14,982 nt of DNA from CAYPTI01 sp964413525 [NCBI: uncultured bacterium] (GTDB taxonomy: Bacteria; T1Sed10-126). Where the stretch lies: assembly GCA_964413525.1 (NCBI GenBank), contig CAYPTI010000020.1:1-14982 (forward strand), read 5' to 3'. Both the position numbers and the translations under genes were made by a program. Shown here in pieces: positions 1 through 7,157 of this stretch. Below the pieces are notes generated by a model. It was not told the DNA's origin. It did not search any database and saw nothing but the letters and a program-made list of their open reading frames with translations. Every line of letters starts with the position of its first letter. Within the stretch, counting starts at the first letter, position 1.

Positions 1-157
1 GTCGGTGCGGCAACTCTCCGGGGGGCCGGGTTCCTGACCCGCCACCGGTTCGTTATCCTACCGGGTCGGCAGCACACGATTCCGCTGACGGAACGAATTA
101 CGGACGAAACCATGAGAGACAGAACAGTCCTTACCTCGAGTTTGGAGGACCACCCCG
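1..157. other. Upstream region of etfB, no gene seen
   Basis: I see no convincing coding sequence here. Two small hairpins are present: CGGGT (27-31) with ACCCG (37-41), and TTCCG (80-84) with CGGAA (89-93). Neither is followed by a T-tract, so they are not clear terminators. The etfB ribosome binding site GGAGG lies at 144-148. A promoter for the etf genes is probably in this stretch, but no -35/-10 pair or TATA box stands out enough to name. Confidence 0.4.
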
Positions 158-955
158 ATGAAGGTCATGGTGACGGTCAAGGAAGTAGCCGAACTTGAAG
201 ATGATTTTGCGATCGAGGGAACGCGGATCGACGACAAATTTTTTGAATATCAATTGAACGAGTGGGACGAGTACGCGCTTGAGGAAGCCGTTCAAATGAA
301 GGAGAACCTTGATCCGGTCGATGAGGTATTCTGTGTGACGGTTGGCCCGGAACGGTCGGAGGAAACCATCCGGATGGCCCTGGCCAAGGGAGCCGATCGG
401 GCCGTCCGGATCTGGGACGAGGAACTGGCCGGATCGATCACCCTGGACCCTCGGGTTACGGCCCGGCTTCTGGGGGCCGTAGCCCGGCAGGAGGACCCGG
501 ATCTGATCCTGACGGGCGTGATGGCCCATGACGATCTGATGAGTGCCACCGGCCTGACCCTGGCTCAGCAGCTGGATTACGGCTGGTCGGCGGTGGTGAA
601 CCGGCTCGACGTGGATCCGTCCGACCGGATGCTGAACGTCCACCGGGAACTCGAGGGAGGGGTGGACGAAGTGACCCGGATCGAAATCCCGGCCGTCCTG
701 ACGATCCAGACCGGACTGAACCAGCCCCGCTATGCGAGTCTCCGGGGCATCCGTCAGGCCCGCAGCAAGGAATTAACCGTGCTGGGGCTTGGGGATCTCG
801 GGCTGGACTCCGGGGCCCTGGAGTCCTCCGTCCGGTTGAACGACCTCCGGGAACCCGAGACCGAGACGGAAACGAAGCTGTTTGAGGGTTCCGCGGCCGA
901 GCAGGCCGCTCAGCTGGTCGACACCCTTGATGATTTGGGGGTCATTAACCAATGA
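158..955 (+). CDS. etfB: Electron transfer flavoprotein, beta subunit
   Basis: Beta subunit of the soluble ETF heterodimer, which takes electrons one at a time from acyl-CoA dehydrogenases and passes them to ETF-quinone oxidoreductase. The 265 residues match the usual 250-265. Family features include the N-terminal VTVKEV strand, the segment RMALAKGADRAVRI at about residues 82-95, DPDLILTGV at about 114-122, and the late segment QTGLNQPRYASLRGI, where the conserved Asn-X-PRY and SLRGI motifs help bind AMP and contact the alpha subunit. The start ATG at 158 has GGAGG at 144-148. The protein is very acidic, and its N-terminal region (LNEWDEYALEEAV) resembles haloarchaeal EtfB as I recall it. 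It is followed 51 bases later by etfA, almost certainly in the same transcript. Confidence 0.95.
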   Translation: MKVMVTVKEVAELEDDFAIEGTRIDDKFFEYQLNEWDEYALEEAVQMKENLDPVDEVFCVTVGPERSEETIRMALAKGADRAVRIWDEELAGSITLDPRVTARLLGAVARQEDPDLILTGVMAHDDLMSATGLTLAQQLDYGWSAVVNRLDVDPSDRMLNVHRELEGGVDEVTRIEIPAVLTIQTGLNQPRYASLRGIRQARSKELTVLGLGDLGLDSGALESSVRLNDLREPETETETKLFEGSAAEQAAQLVDTLDDLGVINQ

Positions 956-1006
956 CGTTCCTGATCCGGCAACACCGAACCCCATTGATGTATTGGAGGA
1001 CCTGAC

Positions 1007-1960
1007 ATGAGTGACGTGCTGGCCGTAGCGGAACACAGGCAGGGGAAACTGAGGGACGTGAGTTTCGAACTGATCACCGCCGCTCGGGAGAGCTGTCCGG
1101 ATCCCGACGATCGGGTTCACGTTGCGGTAATCGGCGGGGAAACGCATCGGTTTGCCGACCGGCTCAACCTGGAGGGGGTCGATCAAATTTACACCGTGGA
1201 CCGGGGGGAGGAGTTCAACCACGACGTGTACGTTCAGGTTCTGGAACAACTGTACCGGGAAGTGGGTCCGGACCTGGTGCTGGTTCCCCACAGCGTGATT
1301 GGTCTTGATTACGCGCCCGTGCTCGCGGCCGAACTGGATCTGCCGCTGGTGACGGACGCCATCTCTCTCAGCCCCGGGGAACCGCTCCGGATCGACCGGC
1401 AGCTGTACGGGGCCAAGGTGTCGGCGGAAGTAGTCGTGGACGAGCAACCGAACGTGGTAACCATCCGTCCCAATACATGGGAACCCGCCGAATCGGCAGG
1501 CGAGGCGGAAATAACGTCGTTTGAAGCCACCGTGGATTCGGATGCCATCCGGAGCGAGGTCACCGGATTTGACGTGCCCGAAAAGGGTGACGTGGATCTG
1601 TCGGAGGAGGATTTTATAATCAGCATCGGACGGGGAATTGAAGAAGAGGATAACCTGGACCTGATCCAGGAGTTAGTCGAGGTTTCCGGCGCCGCCCTCG
1701 GAGCCTCCCGTCCCCTGGTCGATAACGACTGGCTTCCCGACCACCGCCAGGTCGGTCAGAGTGGGGCCACCGTAACCCCCACGGTGTATCTCGCCATTGG
1801 GATATCCGGGGCGGTTCAGCACGTGGCCGGGATGAAGGGAAGCGAAACCATCATTGCCATCAACACCGACCCCGACGCACCCATCTTTGACATCGCCGAT
1901 TACGGCATCGTGGGGGACCTGTTTGAGGTCGTGCCGGAACTCATTGAAGCCCTGAAGTGA
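1007..1960 (+). CDS. etfA: Electron transfer flavoprotein, alpha subunit
   Basis: Alpha subunit of ETF, which carries the FAD. The 317 residues are normal for the family. The N-terminal domain begins MSDVLAVAEH. The C-terminal FAD-binding domain is clear: SRPLVDNDWLP (R235 in the phosphate- and flavin-contacting loop), then QVGQSGATVTP, the helix GISGAVQHVAGM (about 267-278), and INTDPDAPIFDIADYGIVGD with the conserved Asn-X-Asp that contacts the adenosine moiety. GGAGGA at 995-1000 sets the start at 1007. Together with etfB and the acyl-CoA dehydrogenase at 2053 it forms a dehydrogenase/electron-carrier set. The middle (about residues 140-215) is Glu/Asp-rich. Confidence 0.95.
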   Translation: MSDVLAVAEHRQGKLRDVSFELITAARESCPDPDDRVHVAVIGGETHRFADRLNLEGVDQIYTVDRGEEFNHDVYVQVLEQLYREVGPDLVLVPHSVIGLDYAPVLAAELDLPLVTDAISLSPGEPLRIDRQLYGAKVSAEVVVDEQPNVVTIRPNTWEPAESAGEAEITSFEATVDSDAIRSEVTGFDVPEKGDVDLSEEDFIISIGRGIEEEDNLDLIQELVEVSGAALGASRPLVDNDWLPDHRQVGQSGATVTPTVYLAIGISGAVQHVAGMKGSETIIAINTDPDAPIFDIADYGIVGDLFEVVPELIEALK

Positions 1961-2052
1961 TGTCCCGACCATCGATGTCGTTTCTCGAGGATGCGTTATG
2001 ATGAAAACACCGGACAAGCGAACCAAATTCAAGGCAAGGGACGAGTTCACCC

Positions 2053-3216
2053 ATGACTGACTTTATGGATCTGGAATCCGATCTGACCGAAGAGGAGCGC
2101 ATGATCCGGGACACGGTTCGGGACTTCGTTCAGAACGAACTCAAGCCCGAAATCAACGACTGGTACCAGGAGGGTGTCTTTCCCGAGGAGTTGATCACCA
2201 AATTTGGGGAACTCGGGTTCTACGCCCCCAACCTGAACGACTACGGCCTTCCCGGCGTCAGCGAGCGGGCCTACGGGTTGATGATGCAGGAACTGGAAGC
2301 GGGCGACAGCGGACTTCGCTCGATGGCCAGCGTCCAGGGCGCCCTCAGCATGTATCCCATCTATGCCTACGGGTCGGACGAACACAGGGAGACCTACCTG
2401 GAACCGATGGCCGAAGGGGAGATCGTGGGTTGTTTCGGATTGACCGAACCGGAGTACGGGTCCCAGCCCAGCGGCATGGAAACCACCGCTCGAAAACAGG
2501 GCGATGAATACGTCCTGAACGGGAACAAAACCTGGATCACTAATTCACCGGTCTCCGACATCTGCATCGTCTGGGCGCAGGACGCCTCGGACGACGGGAC
2601 CATCCGGGGGTTCATCGTCCCGTCCGACGCCGACGGCGTCACGACCAACAAACTGGAGGACAAGCTTTCTCTCCGCGCCAGCGTGACGGGTACCATTGAA
2701 TTAAGCAACGTCCACGTTCCGGCGGACCACATGCTGCCGGGGGTAAAGGGCATGAAGGGCCCCCTCTCATGCCTGACCCAGGCCCGGTTCGGAATCGTGT
2801 TTGGAGCCGTGGGGGCCGCCCGGGACTCCATGGAGGAGGCCCTCGAATACGCGAAGGAACGGGTCCAGTGGGGTCGGAAGATCGCCGGGTTCCAGCTTCA
2901 ACAGCGCAAGCTGGCCGAGATGGAGACCCAGATCACGCTGGGTCAGCTGCTTTCCTTTCGGCTGGCCGAACTGAAGGAACGCGGGGACCTCACTCCCCAG
3001 CAGGTCAGCATGGCCAAGCGGAACAATTGCCGCATGGCCCGGGAGCAGACCCGGGTGGCCCGGGAGATGCTCGGTGGCAACGGCATCACCGGGGATTATT
3101 CCCCCATGCGTCACCTCTGCAACATGGAAACCGTCTACACTTATGAGGGAACCCACGACATCCACACCCTGATTCTGGGGGAGGAAATTACCGGACTGCG
3201 CGCCTACGAGGGATAA
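2053..3216 (+). CDS. gcdH: Acyl-CoA dehydrogenase, glutaryl-CoA dehydrogenase type
   Basis: FAD-dependent acyl-CoA dehydrogenase of 387 residues, the usual length. It resembles glutaryl-CoA dehydrogenase more than straight-chain enzymes: DSGLRSMASVQ carries R89, aligned with the arginine that binds the distal carboxylate of glutaryl-CoA; GLTEPEYGSQPSGMET and TWITNSP are the FAD/substrate loops; SLRASVTG and the C-terminal TYEGTHDIHTLILGEEITG are strong GCDH signatures. E365 in TYEG aligns with the catalytic base. The expected reaction is glutaryl-CoA to crotonyl-CoA plus CO2, with electrons going to the ETF encoded just upstream. The site before ATG 2053 is weak (AAGGGA near 2035-2041). Substrate is inferred from motifs; a non-decarboxylating relative acting on another dicarboxylyl-CoA is possible. 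Confidence 0.85.
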   Translation: MTDFMDLESDLTEEERMIRDTVRDFVQNELKPEINDWYQEGVFPEELITKFGELGFYAPNLNDYGLPGVSERAYGLMMQELEAGDSGLRSMASVQGALSMYPIYAYGSDEHRETYLEPMAEGEIVGCFGLTEPEYGSQPSGMETTARKQGDEYVLNGNKTWITNSPVSDICIVWAQDASDDGTIRGFIVPSDADGVTTNKLEDKLSLRASVTGTIELSNVHVPADHMLPGVKGMKGPLSCLTQARFGIVFGAVGAARDSMEEALEYAKERVQWGRKIAGFQLQQRKLAEMETQITLGQLLSFRLAELKERGDLTPQQVSMAKRNNCRMAREQTRVAREMLGGNGITGDYSPMRHLCNMETVYTYEGTHDIHTLILGEEITGLRAYEG

Positions 3217-3231
3217 CCGGGACCGTCCCGG
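3217..3231 (+). terminator. Hairpin just after the acyl-CoA dehydrogenase gene
   Basis: CCGGGA (3217-3222) and TCCCGG (3226-3231) form a six-pair GC stem with a three-base loop directly after the stop codon. A second small inverted repeat, ACAGAC/GTCTGT, lies at 3285-3298 and is followed by a few T residues. Neither has a proper U-tract, so termination is only a possibility. Confidence 0.25.
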
Positions 3232-3397
3232 CGTCGTTGACGTTCGTTTGGGCCCGATACTTCGTTCCGGTCCGGTATGACTTTACAGACGAGTCTGTTT
3301 GATCGATGATGGTGGGTCGTTTTTTGAGCTGGCCGGTTGATGGACAACCGTAACCACCGCCGGACGAAGTCCTGAACAATCGAACCTTACTTCTACC

Positions 3398-3406
3398 AAA
3401 GGTGAT
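3398..3406 (+). promoter_or_regulatory. Ribosome binding site of the first M24 gene
   Basis: AAAGGTGAT lies five bases before the ATG at 3412. Its AGGTGAT part matches the extended anti-Shine-Dalgarno complement, which fixes the start in a 195-base gap that otherwise has no gene. Confidence 0.6.
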
Positions 3407-3411
3407 AATTC

Positions 3412-4557
3412 ATGGTACCGGAAGAAGAAGTATCCCGCCGCTACAAAGCCATTCGATCGAGTCTGGACGAACACGACATGGACGCCCTGATCGTGTGCAG
3501 CAACCAGTACACGGGGTTTGAAGGAGCCGTCCGGTACGTTTCCGGATTCGAGATCGTCCACCGGTACGTGTACGGACTGATCGAGAAGAACGGAGGAGAA
3601 AAACTGGTCTTCCCGGCCGAAGCCCGCTGGATCGGGGACAAAAAGAAACCCTGGATTCAGGATCAGATCTGGCCGGAGGTGCCGGGGGAATGGTTCCGGG
3701 AGTACGGCGAGGAACAGGGCTGGAGCAACGTGGCGGTCTACGGGCTCGACAACATCATGACGGTGGAGGATTACCGGGCCCTTCAGGGTGCCGACTTTGA
3801 CCTGATCGACTTCAACCACGAATTCGACATGACCCGGGCGGTGAAGAGTGACTGGGAACTGACGCGGGTGCGGGAAAGCATGGACCTTATTCAGGAGGGG
3901 TTCTGGTCCATCATGGACGCCTTCGAACCGGGCAAATCCGAGGAGGAGGTCATGGCCCCCTGTGTCGAGACGTTCACCCGGGGAGGCTCCGGACCGCGGA
4001 TCATGAACATCATCCTCTCCGGGACCGAAGGGGAAGCCGAGGCACACTTTAAACTCCCCGGCGACCGGATTATTCAGGACGAGGATCTGCTGATGTATTC
4101 ACTGGAGGTAACCGACCGGGAGGGCTACTGGACGGAATTCTCGCGGGTCATCACCCGGCACGAGCTGTCCGGTCCCACCCGGACCATGGCCGATATCTAC
4201 CCCGAGGCCCTGGACGCCGCTCGCCGGAACCTGAAGGCCGGCAACCGGGCCAGCGACGTGCACAATGCGTTTAATCGCATTTTCGAAGGTCACGGCCTCA
4301 AGCTGGGTCACCTGTCCGGCCACGGGATCGGGACGACCATGATCGAGGACCCCGCCATCGGGGAGAACGAGGACACCGTGCTGGAGGAGAACATGATTCT
4401 TTCCTTCCATCCGCAGGTGGTGGACGAGGACGGCGAGATCTGTCTCTACGCCCAGGACACCTTCCGGGTCGGTGAGGAAGAAGGGGAAAACCTGTCGGAG
4501 GTCCCCTGGCGGCTGTTCGACGGGACCGAAACCCGGGCGTCGGTGCTGGGCGAATGA
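3412..4557 (+). CDS. M24-fold hydrolase (Xaa-Pro peptidase/creatinase-like), metal site degraded
   Basis: 381-residue protein with the two-domain architecture of the creatinase/prolidase family: an N-terminal domain (about 1-150) and a pita-bread catalytic domain (about 160-381). The five usual metal ligands are Asp, Asp, His, Glu, Glu. Here the first falls at SLEV (L231/E232), the second is Glu (E242 in YWTEFSR), the His is kept (H304 in GHGIG), the fourth is His (H333 in SFHPQ) and the fifth Gln (Q348 in YAQDTF). The proton-shuttle His of the HE-P motif is Ile (I311). H212 in EAHF is kept. This resembles metal-free members such as creatinase more than an active metallopeptidase; it may hydrolyse an amidino, amide or other C-N bond. 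The substrate is unknown. The next gene, a reductase-like protein, starts 127 bases later. Confidence 0.8.
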   Translation: MVPEEEVSRRYKAIRSSLDEHDMDALIVCSNQYTGFEGAVRYVSGFEIVHRYVYGLIEKNGGEKLVFPAEARWIGDKKKPWIQDQIWPEVPGEWFREYGEEQGWSNVAVYGLDNIMTVEDYRALQGADFDLIDFNHEFDMTRAVKSDWELTRVRESMDLIQEGFWSIMDAFEPGKSEEEVMAPCVETFTRGGSGPRIMNIILSGTEGEAEAHFKLPGDRIIQDEDLLMYSLEVTDREGYWTEFSRVITRHELSGPTRTMADIYPEALDAARRNLKAGNRASDVHNAFNRIFEGHGLKLGHLSGHGIGTTMIEDPAIGENEDTVLEENMILSFHPQVVDEDGEICLYAQDTFRVGEEEGENLSEVPWRLFDGTETRASVLGE

Positions 4558-4561
4558 CCAC

Positions 4562-4591
4562 CGCCGGGAGATGGTTCGGGCCTTCCCGGCG
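4562..4591 (+). terminator. GC-rich hairpin after the first M24 gene
   Basis: CGCCGGGA (4562-4569) pairs with TCCCGGCG (4584-4591), an eight-pair stem starting four bases after the stop codon. There is no T-tract behind it, so it may slow or process the transcript rather than end it. Confidence 0.3.
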
Positions 4592-4684
4592 AGGTGGACT
4601 TCCTCCGTGCCTGGTGGCCGGAGGATTTGAGGGACGAGAACCAATTCATGGGAGCCGAACGATACCGGCAACGAGGTGGTTGGG

Positions 4685-5605
4685 ATGAGGATCTGTGTGG
4701 TGGGATGCGGTGCGATCGGGAGCTTGTTTGCGGCTCACCTCGGTCAGGTGGACGACGTGGAGGTTTACGCCTACGACGTCTGGCAGGACCACGTCGACGC
4801 GATCAACCGGCACGGCCTGCGGTTGACCGGCCAGGCGGAGTTCACCTCCGACATCGAGGCGAGCACCGACCCGTCCGACTTTCCAACCTGCGATTACGGA
4901 ATCGTCGCCACCAAGTCCATCCACACCGAGGCGGCCATCGAGGACACCCAGGAGGTCTTTGACGGGGACAGCGCGGTCTGTTCGGTCCAGAACGGCCTCG
5001 GCAACGAGGAGATCATCGCCCGGTACGTGAAGTACGCCATCCGGGGAACCACCTTTCCGGCGGGGAGCGTGCCCGAACCGGGTCACGTCGAGTTTGAGAT
5101 TGAGGGCGACACCTGGATGGGGCCTTACGAACCGACCGAGACCCCGATGGAGAAGGTCACCGAGCTGGCGGACGCCGTCACGCGCGGAGGAATGAACACG
5201 ATCGCCGAGGAGGACGCCCGCGGTTCACAATGGAGCAAACTGATCTTTAACGCGTCCACGAACCCGGTGGGAGCCCTGACCCGGTTGCACCACGCCGCCG
5301 GGACGTACTTTGAACCGACCGGCGACCTGTTCGAACTGTTGATCCGGGAAGGGGAAGCCGTAGCTCACGAGCTGGGCATCGAGCTGGACGGCGACCCGAG
5401 GGATCTGGTCAGACAGGGGGCCGAGGCTCCCGGTGAACACAAGTCCAGCATGCTTCAGGACGTCCTGGCCGAACGAGAGACCGAGGTTGATTTCATGAAC
5501 GGGGCCATCGTGGAGAAGGGCGAGGAAGCCGGGGTCGAGACCCCGTACAACCGGGCCATGTGGTGTTTGATCAAGGGGATTGAGCATTCCTGGACCGATC
5601 CGTGA
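4685..5605 (+). CDS. Ketopantoate reductase family dehydrogenase (ApbA/PanE-like), first copy
   Basis: 306-residue NAD(P)H-dependent dehydrogenase. The Rossmann fold starts at once with the GCGAIGS nucleotide-binding loop (about residues 7-13), followed by an acidic/polar second strand. The C-terminal catalytic domain has QWSKLIFNASTN, with K185 as the likely catalytic lysine and N189/N193 for substrate binding, and TEVDFMNGAIV, with E267 at the family's conserved glutamate. The ATG at 4685 is preferred to the in-frame GTG at 4676 because it has GAGGTGG at 4674-4680 and starts just before the Rossmann strand. The family reduces 2-oxo acids such as ketopantoate. No panB, panC or panD is nearby and a paralogue lies at 11647, so a catabolic hydroxy/oxo-acid dehydrogenase role is more likely than pantothenate synthesis. 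It closely resembles the second copy, including SWMGPYEP-type and QWSKLIFNAS segments. Confidence 0.85.
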   Translation: MRICVVGCGAIGSLFAAHLGQVDDVEVYAYDVWQDHVDAINRHGLRLTGQAEFTSDIEASTDPSDFPTCDYGIVATKSIHTEAAIEDTQEVFDGDSAVCSVQNGLGNEEIIARYVKYAIRGTTFPAGSVPEPGHVEFEIEGDTWMGPYEPTETPMEKVTELADAVTRGGMNTIAEEDARGSQWSKLIFNASTNPVGALTRLHHAAGTYFEPTGDLFELLIREGEAVAHELGIELDGDPRDLVRQGAEAPGEHKSSMLQDVLAERETEVDFMNGAIVEKGEEAGVETPYNRAMWCLIKGIEHSWTDP

Positions 5606-5610
5606 GCCCG

Positions 5611-5638
5611 AGAACCGCGTTCTGATTTAGTTTGTTTT
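5611..5638 (+). terminator. Possible intrinsic terminator after the first reductase gene
   Basis: AGAAC (5611-5615) and GTTCT (5619-5623) form a short stem followed by a T-rich run (GATTTAGTTTGTTTT). It lies just after the stop codon at 5605 and before a 177-base gap. The stem is only five pairs, so the call is tentative. A stronger stem without a T-tract, GGGTCCG/CGGACCC, lies at 5685-5703. Confidence 0.35.
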
Positions 5639-5782
5639 CCGTCCAATTTCTGTTGTACTTATTTTTTCGGGCAGTTCCGGTCTCGGGTCCGTTCGCCGGA
5701 CCCCGTCCGGGTGAATGAGAACCTCAGACGATTGCCTGATGAAGCGCCTGGATAATCAATTTTTGATCGGGAGGATCCAACC

Positions 5783-6850
5783 ATGAGTGTTCCGTTCCAA
5801 GTTGGTGTTCTGCAGTTAAGCATGGAGCCGGTGGAAGAGACCGTGGAGATGGCGGTCGCGTGTGACGAGGCAGGGTTTGACAGTTTCTGGCTCGCCGAGG
5901 CCTATCCCTGGTGGCGCAAACATTCGTTTGAAGCCCGGTCGTCGACCTCCGCGTCCGCCCTCTGTGCCAAGGAGACCGAAAACATTAACATCGGCTGGGG
6001 GATCGTTTCGCCCTACACCCGGCACCCGGTACAGCTGGCGATGGAAGCCCGGGTGCTTCAGGACTACGCCGACGGACGGTTTCTGCTCGGTCTGGGAGCG
6101 TCGAAGATCTTCATGAAACACGCGGGCGAGGGGGAGACGGGGATCACCGCCTCGCCGGCGACCACTATGCGGGAGGCCGTCGAGATTATCGAGTCGGTTC
6201 TGGCCGGGGAGAACGTGGATTATTCCGGCGAAGCCTTCACCGCCGAGTTGCCCCCGCTTCGGGACGACACCGAGTGCGGGGCTCGAGAGGTTCCGCTCTA
6301 TTTCGGAGCCACGGGACCGGTCCTGCAGAAAATGGCCGGCGAAATCACGGACGGTCTGCTCACGGCCAGCATTACCACGCCCGGATTCGTGGAGTACTCC
6401 CGGGGGAACCTTGAGGAGGGAGCCCGGGAAGGCGGCAAGGATCCCGAGGACGTCGACCTGGGGTCGGTGATCGTGGGCAGCGTGCATGAGACGGATTCGG
6501 ACAAGGGCAAACAGGGAGCTCGCGAGATGGCCTCGATGTACCTGGCCAACAAGGTTCAAAACATCCGCGGCTCCGCCGACAAGATCCTGGAGAACGCGGG
6601 CCTGACCTTTGACGAGATCGAACCGATCGCGGAGGCCATGGAACGTGGGGGCCGCAAGGCGGCGGCCGAAGCCGTGACCGACAGCGTGCTCGAGAAGGTT
6701 TCCCCGATCGCCGGGACCCCCACCGAGTGCATTGACCGCATCAAGGAATTCAAGGACGCGGGATGCACCCACATCCTGCTGGAGATCTGGGGAGACAACC
6801 GTCCCGAGCAGGCGCGCATCTTCGGAGAGAAGGTTCTGCCCCACGTTTAG
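5783..6850 (+). CDS. LLM-class flavin-dependent oxidoreductase
   Basis: 355-residue TIM-barrel protein of the bacterial luciferase-like superfamily, which uses FMN or coenzyme F420. Visible family features are the N-terminal strand FQVGVLQ, CDEAGFDSFWLAE (about 28-40), the segment INIGWGIVSPYTRHPVQLAMEA (about 69-90), DGRFLLGLGAS (about 98-108), REVPLYFGATGPVLQKMAGEITDGLL (about 169-194), and a C-terminal GTPTECIDRIKEFKDAGCTHI that shapes the barrel end. GLGASKIFMKH resembles F420-dependent members such as methylenetetrahydromethanopterin reductase, so it could be a reductase instead of a monooxygenase. GGAGG at 5771-5775 supports the start. It stands between the first reductase gene and the molybdenum hydroxylase genes, suggesting a redox step in the same pathway. 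Cofactor and substrate are not readable. Confidence 0.85.
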   Translation: MSVPFQVGVLQLSMEPVEETVEMAVACDEAGFDSFWLAEAYPWWRKHSFEARSSTSASALCAKETENINIGWGIVSPYTRHPVQLAMEARVLQDYADGRFLLGLGASKIFMKHAGEGETGITASPATTMREAVEIIESVLAGENVDYSGEAFTAELPPLRDDTECGAREVPLYFGATGPVLQKMAGEITDGLLTASITTPGFVEYSRGNLEEGAREGGKDPEDVDLGSVIVGSVHETDSDKGKQGAREMASMYLANKVQNIRGSADKILENAGLTFDEIEPIAEAMERGGRKAAAEAVTDSVLEKVSPIAGTPTECIDRIKEFKDAGCTHILLEIWGDNRPEQARIFGEKVLPHV

Positions 6851-6921
6851 TCCGTCGCCGCGTTCCCCCGGTCGAGCCGGGTAGATGACCGGTTCGTTTC
6901 GGGGGGCGCGACCGGTCGGAC

Positions 6922-6949
6922 TTTGGTTTCTGACGGTTCCGAAACCAAA
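6922..6949. repeat. Perfect 9-base inverted repeat
   Basis: TTTGGTTTC at 6922-6930 is the exact reverse complement of GAAACCAAA at 6941-6949, with ten bases between. It sits just upstream of the TTGACA box at 6958. An A-run, not a T-run, follows, so it does not look like a + strand terminator; an operator or the hairpin at the end of the previous transcript are both possible. Confidence 0.5.
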
Positions 6950-6957
6950 AAAAGAAC

Positions 6958-6985
6958 TTGACATCGGGATTGAATCCGATAGCTT
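6958..6985 (+). promoter_or_regulatory. Candidate sigma70-type promoter for the molybdenum hydroxylase genes
   Basis: A consensus TTGACA at 6958-6963 is followed, 16 bases on, by TAGCTT at 6980-6985, which keeps the first, second and last positions of the TATAAT box. The palindrome ATCGGGATTGAATCCGAT (6963-6980) fills the spacer. It lies about 170 bases before the first gene it would serve, leaving a long leader. If the host is an archaeon, this reading is wrong. Confidence 0.35.
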
Positions 6986-7157
6986 TGGGACACGACGGAT
7001 CGTCCTGAGATCAAATCATTTTTCGTTCTTAACTTTCCGTTCTGGAGGGATGATTCGGAAGGGAGTGCAGCGGCCAACTCAATCAAACGAAAATCCGATA
7101 AGACGAATTGGATTCGGTTGACAAACCATTCCCGTAAGGAAGGCGTAGGCATGAGCC

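Larger units (their letters stand above)
6851..7157 (+). other. 307-base intergenic regulatory region before the molybdenum hydroxylase genes
   Basis: No convincing gene. The 5' part has a small GC hairpin (CCCGG 6867-6871, CCGGG 6877-6881) without a T-tract. A perfect nine-base inverted repeat, TTTGGTTTC (6922-6930) and GAAACCAAA (6941-6949), follows. A promoter-like TTGACA lies at 6958-6963 with an imperfect palindrome inside its spacer. AATCCGATA occurs twice (6973-6981 and 7092-7100), and CGAAT/ATTCG forms a small palindrome at 7104-7116. The stretch is AT-richer than the coding regions. A 78-codon open frame at 6885-7121 has no ribosome binding site and covers these elements, so I do not count it as a gene. 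Confidence 0.6.

Noticed and set aside
3412-4557. Methionine aminopeptidase
   Set aside because: The protein has a long N-terminal domain and substituted metal ligands, unlike the short, highly conserved Map proteins.
4685-5605. True panE for pantothenate synthesis
   Set aside because: A paralogue is nearby, no other pantothenate gene is present, and the surroundings are catabolic.
5816-6964. 382-codon minus-strand frame opposite the LLM gene
   Set aside because: Shadow of a well-supported LLM protein; no ribosome binding site or recognisable domain on the minus strand.
6885-7121. 78-codon + strand frame in the gap before the FAD subunit gene
   Set aside because: No Shine-Dalgarno, unlike its neighbours in composition (not acidic), and it runs through the promoter-like box and the palindromes.
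7118-7123. Second TTGACA as a promoter
   Set aside because: No acceptable -10 box lies 16-18 bases downstream, and it is only 35 bases from the start codon of the FAD subunit gene.
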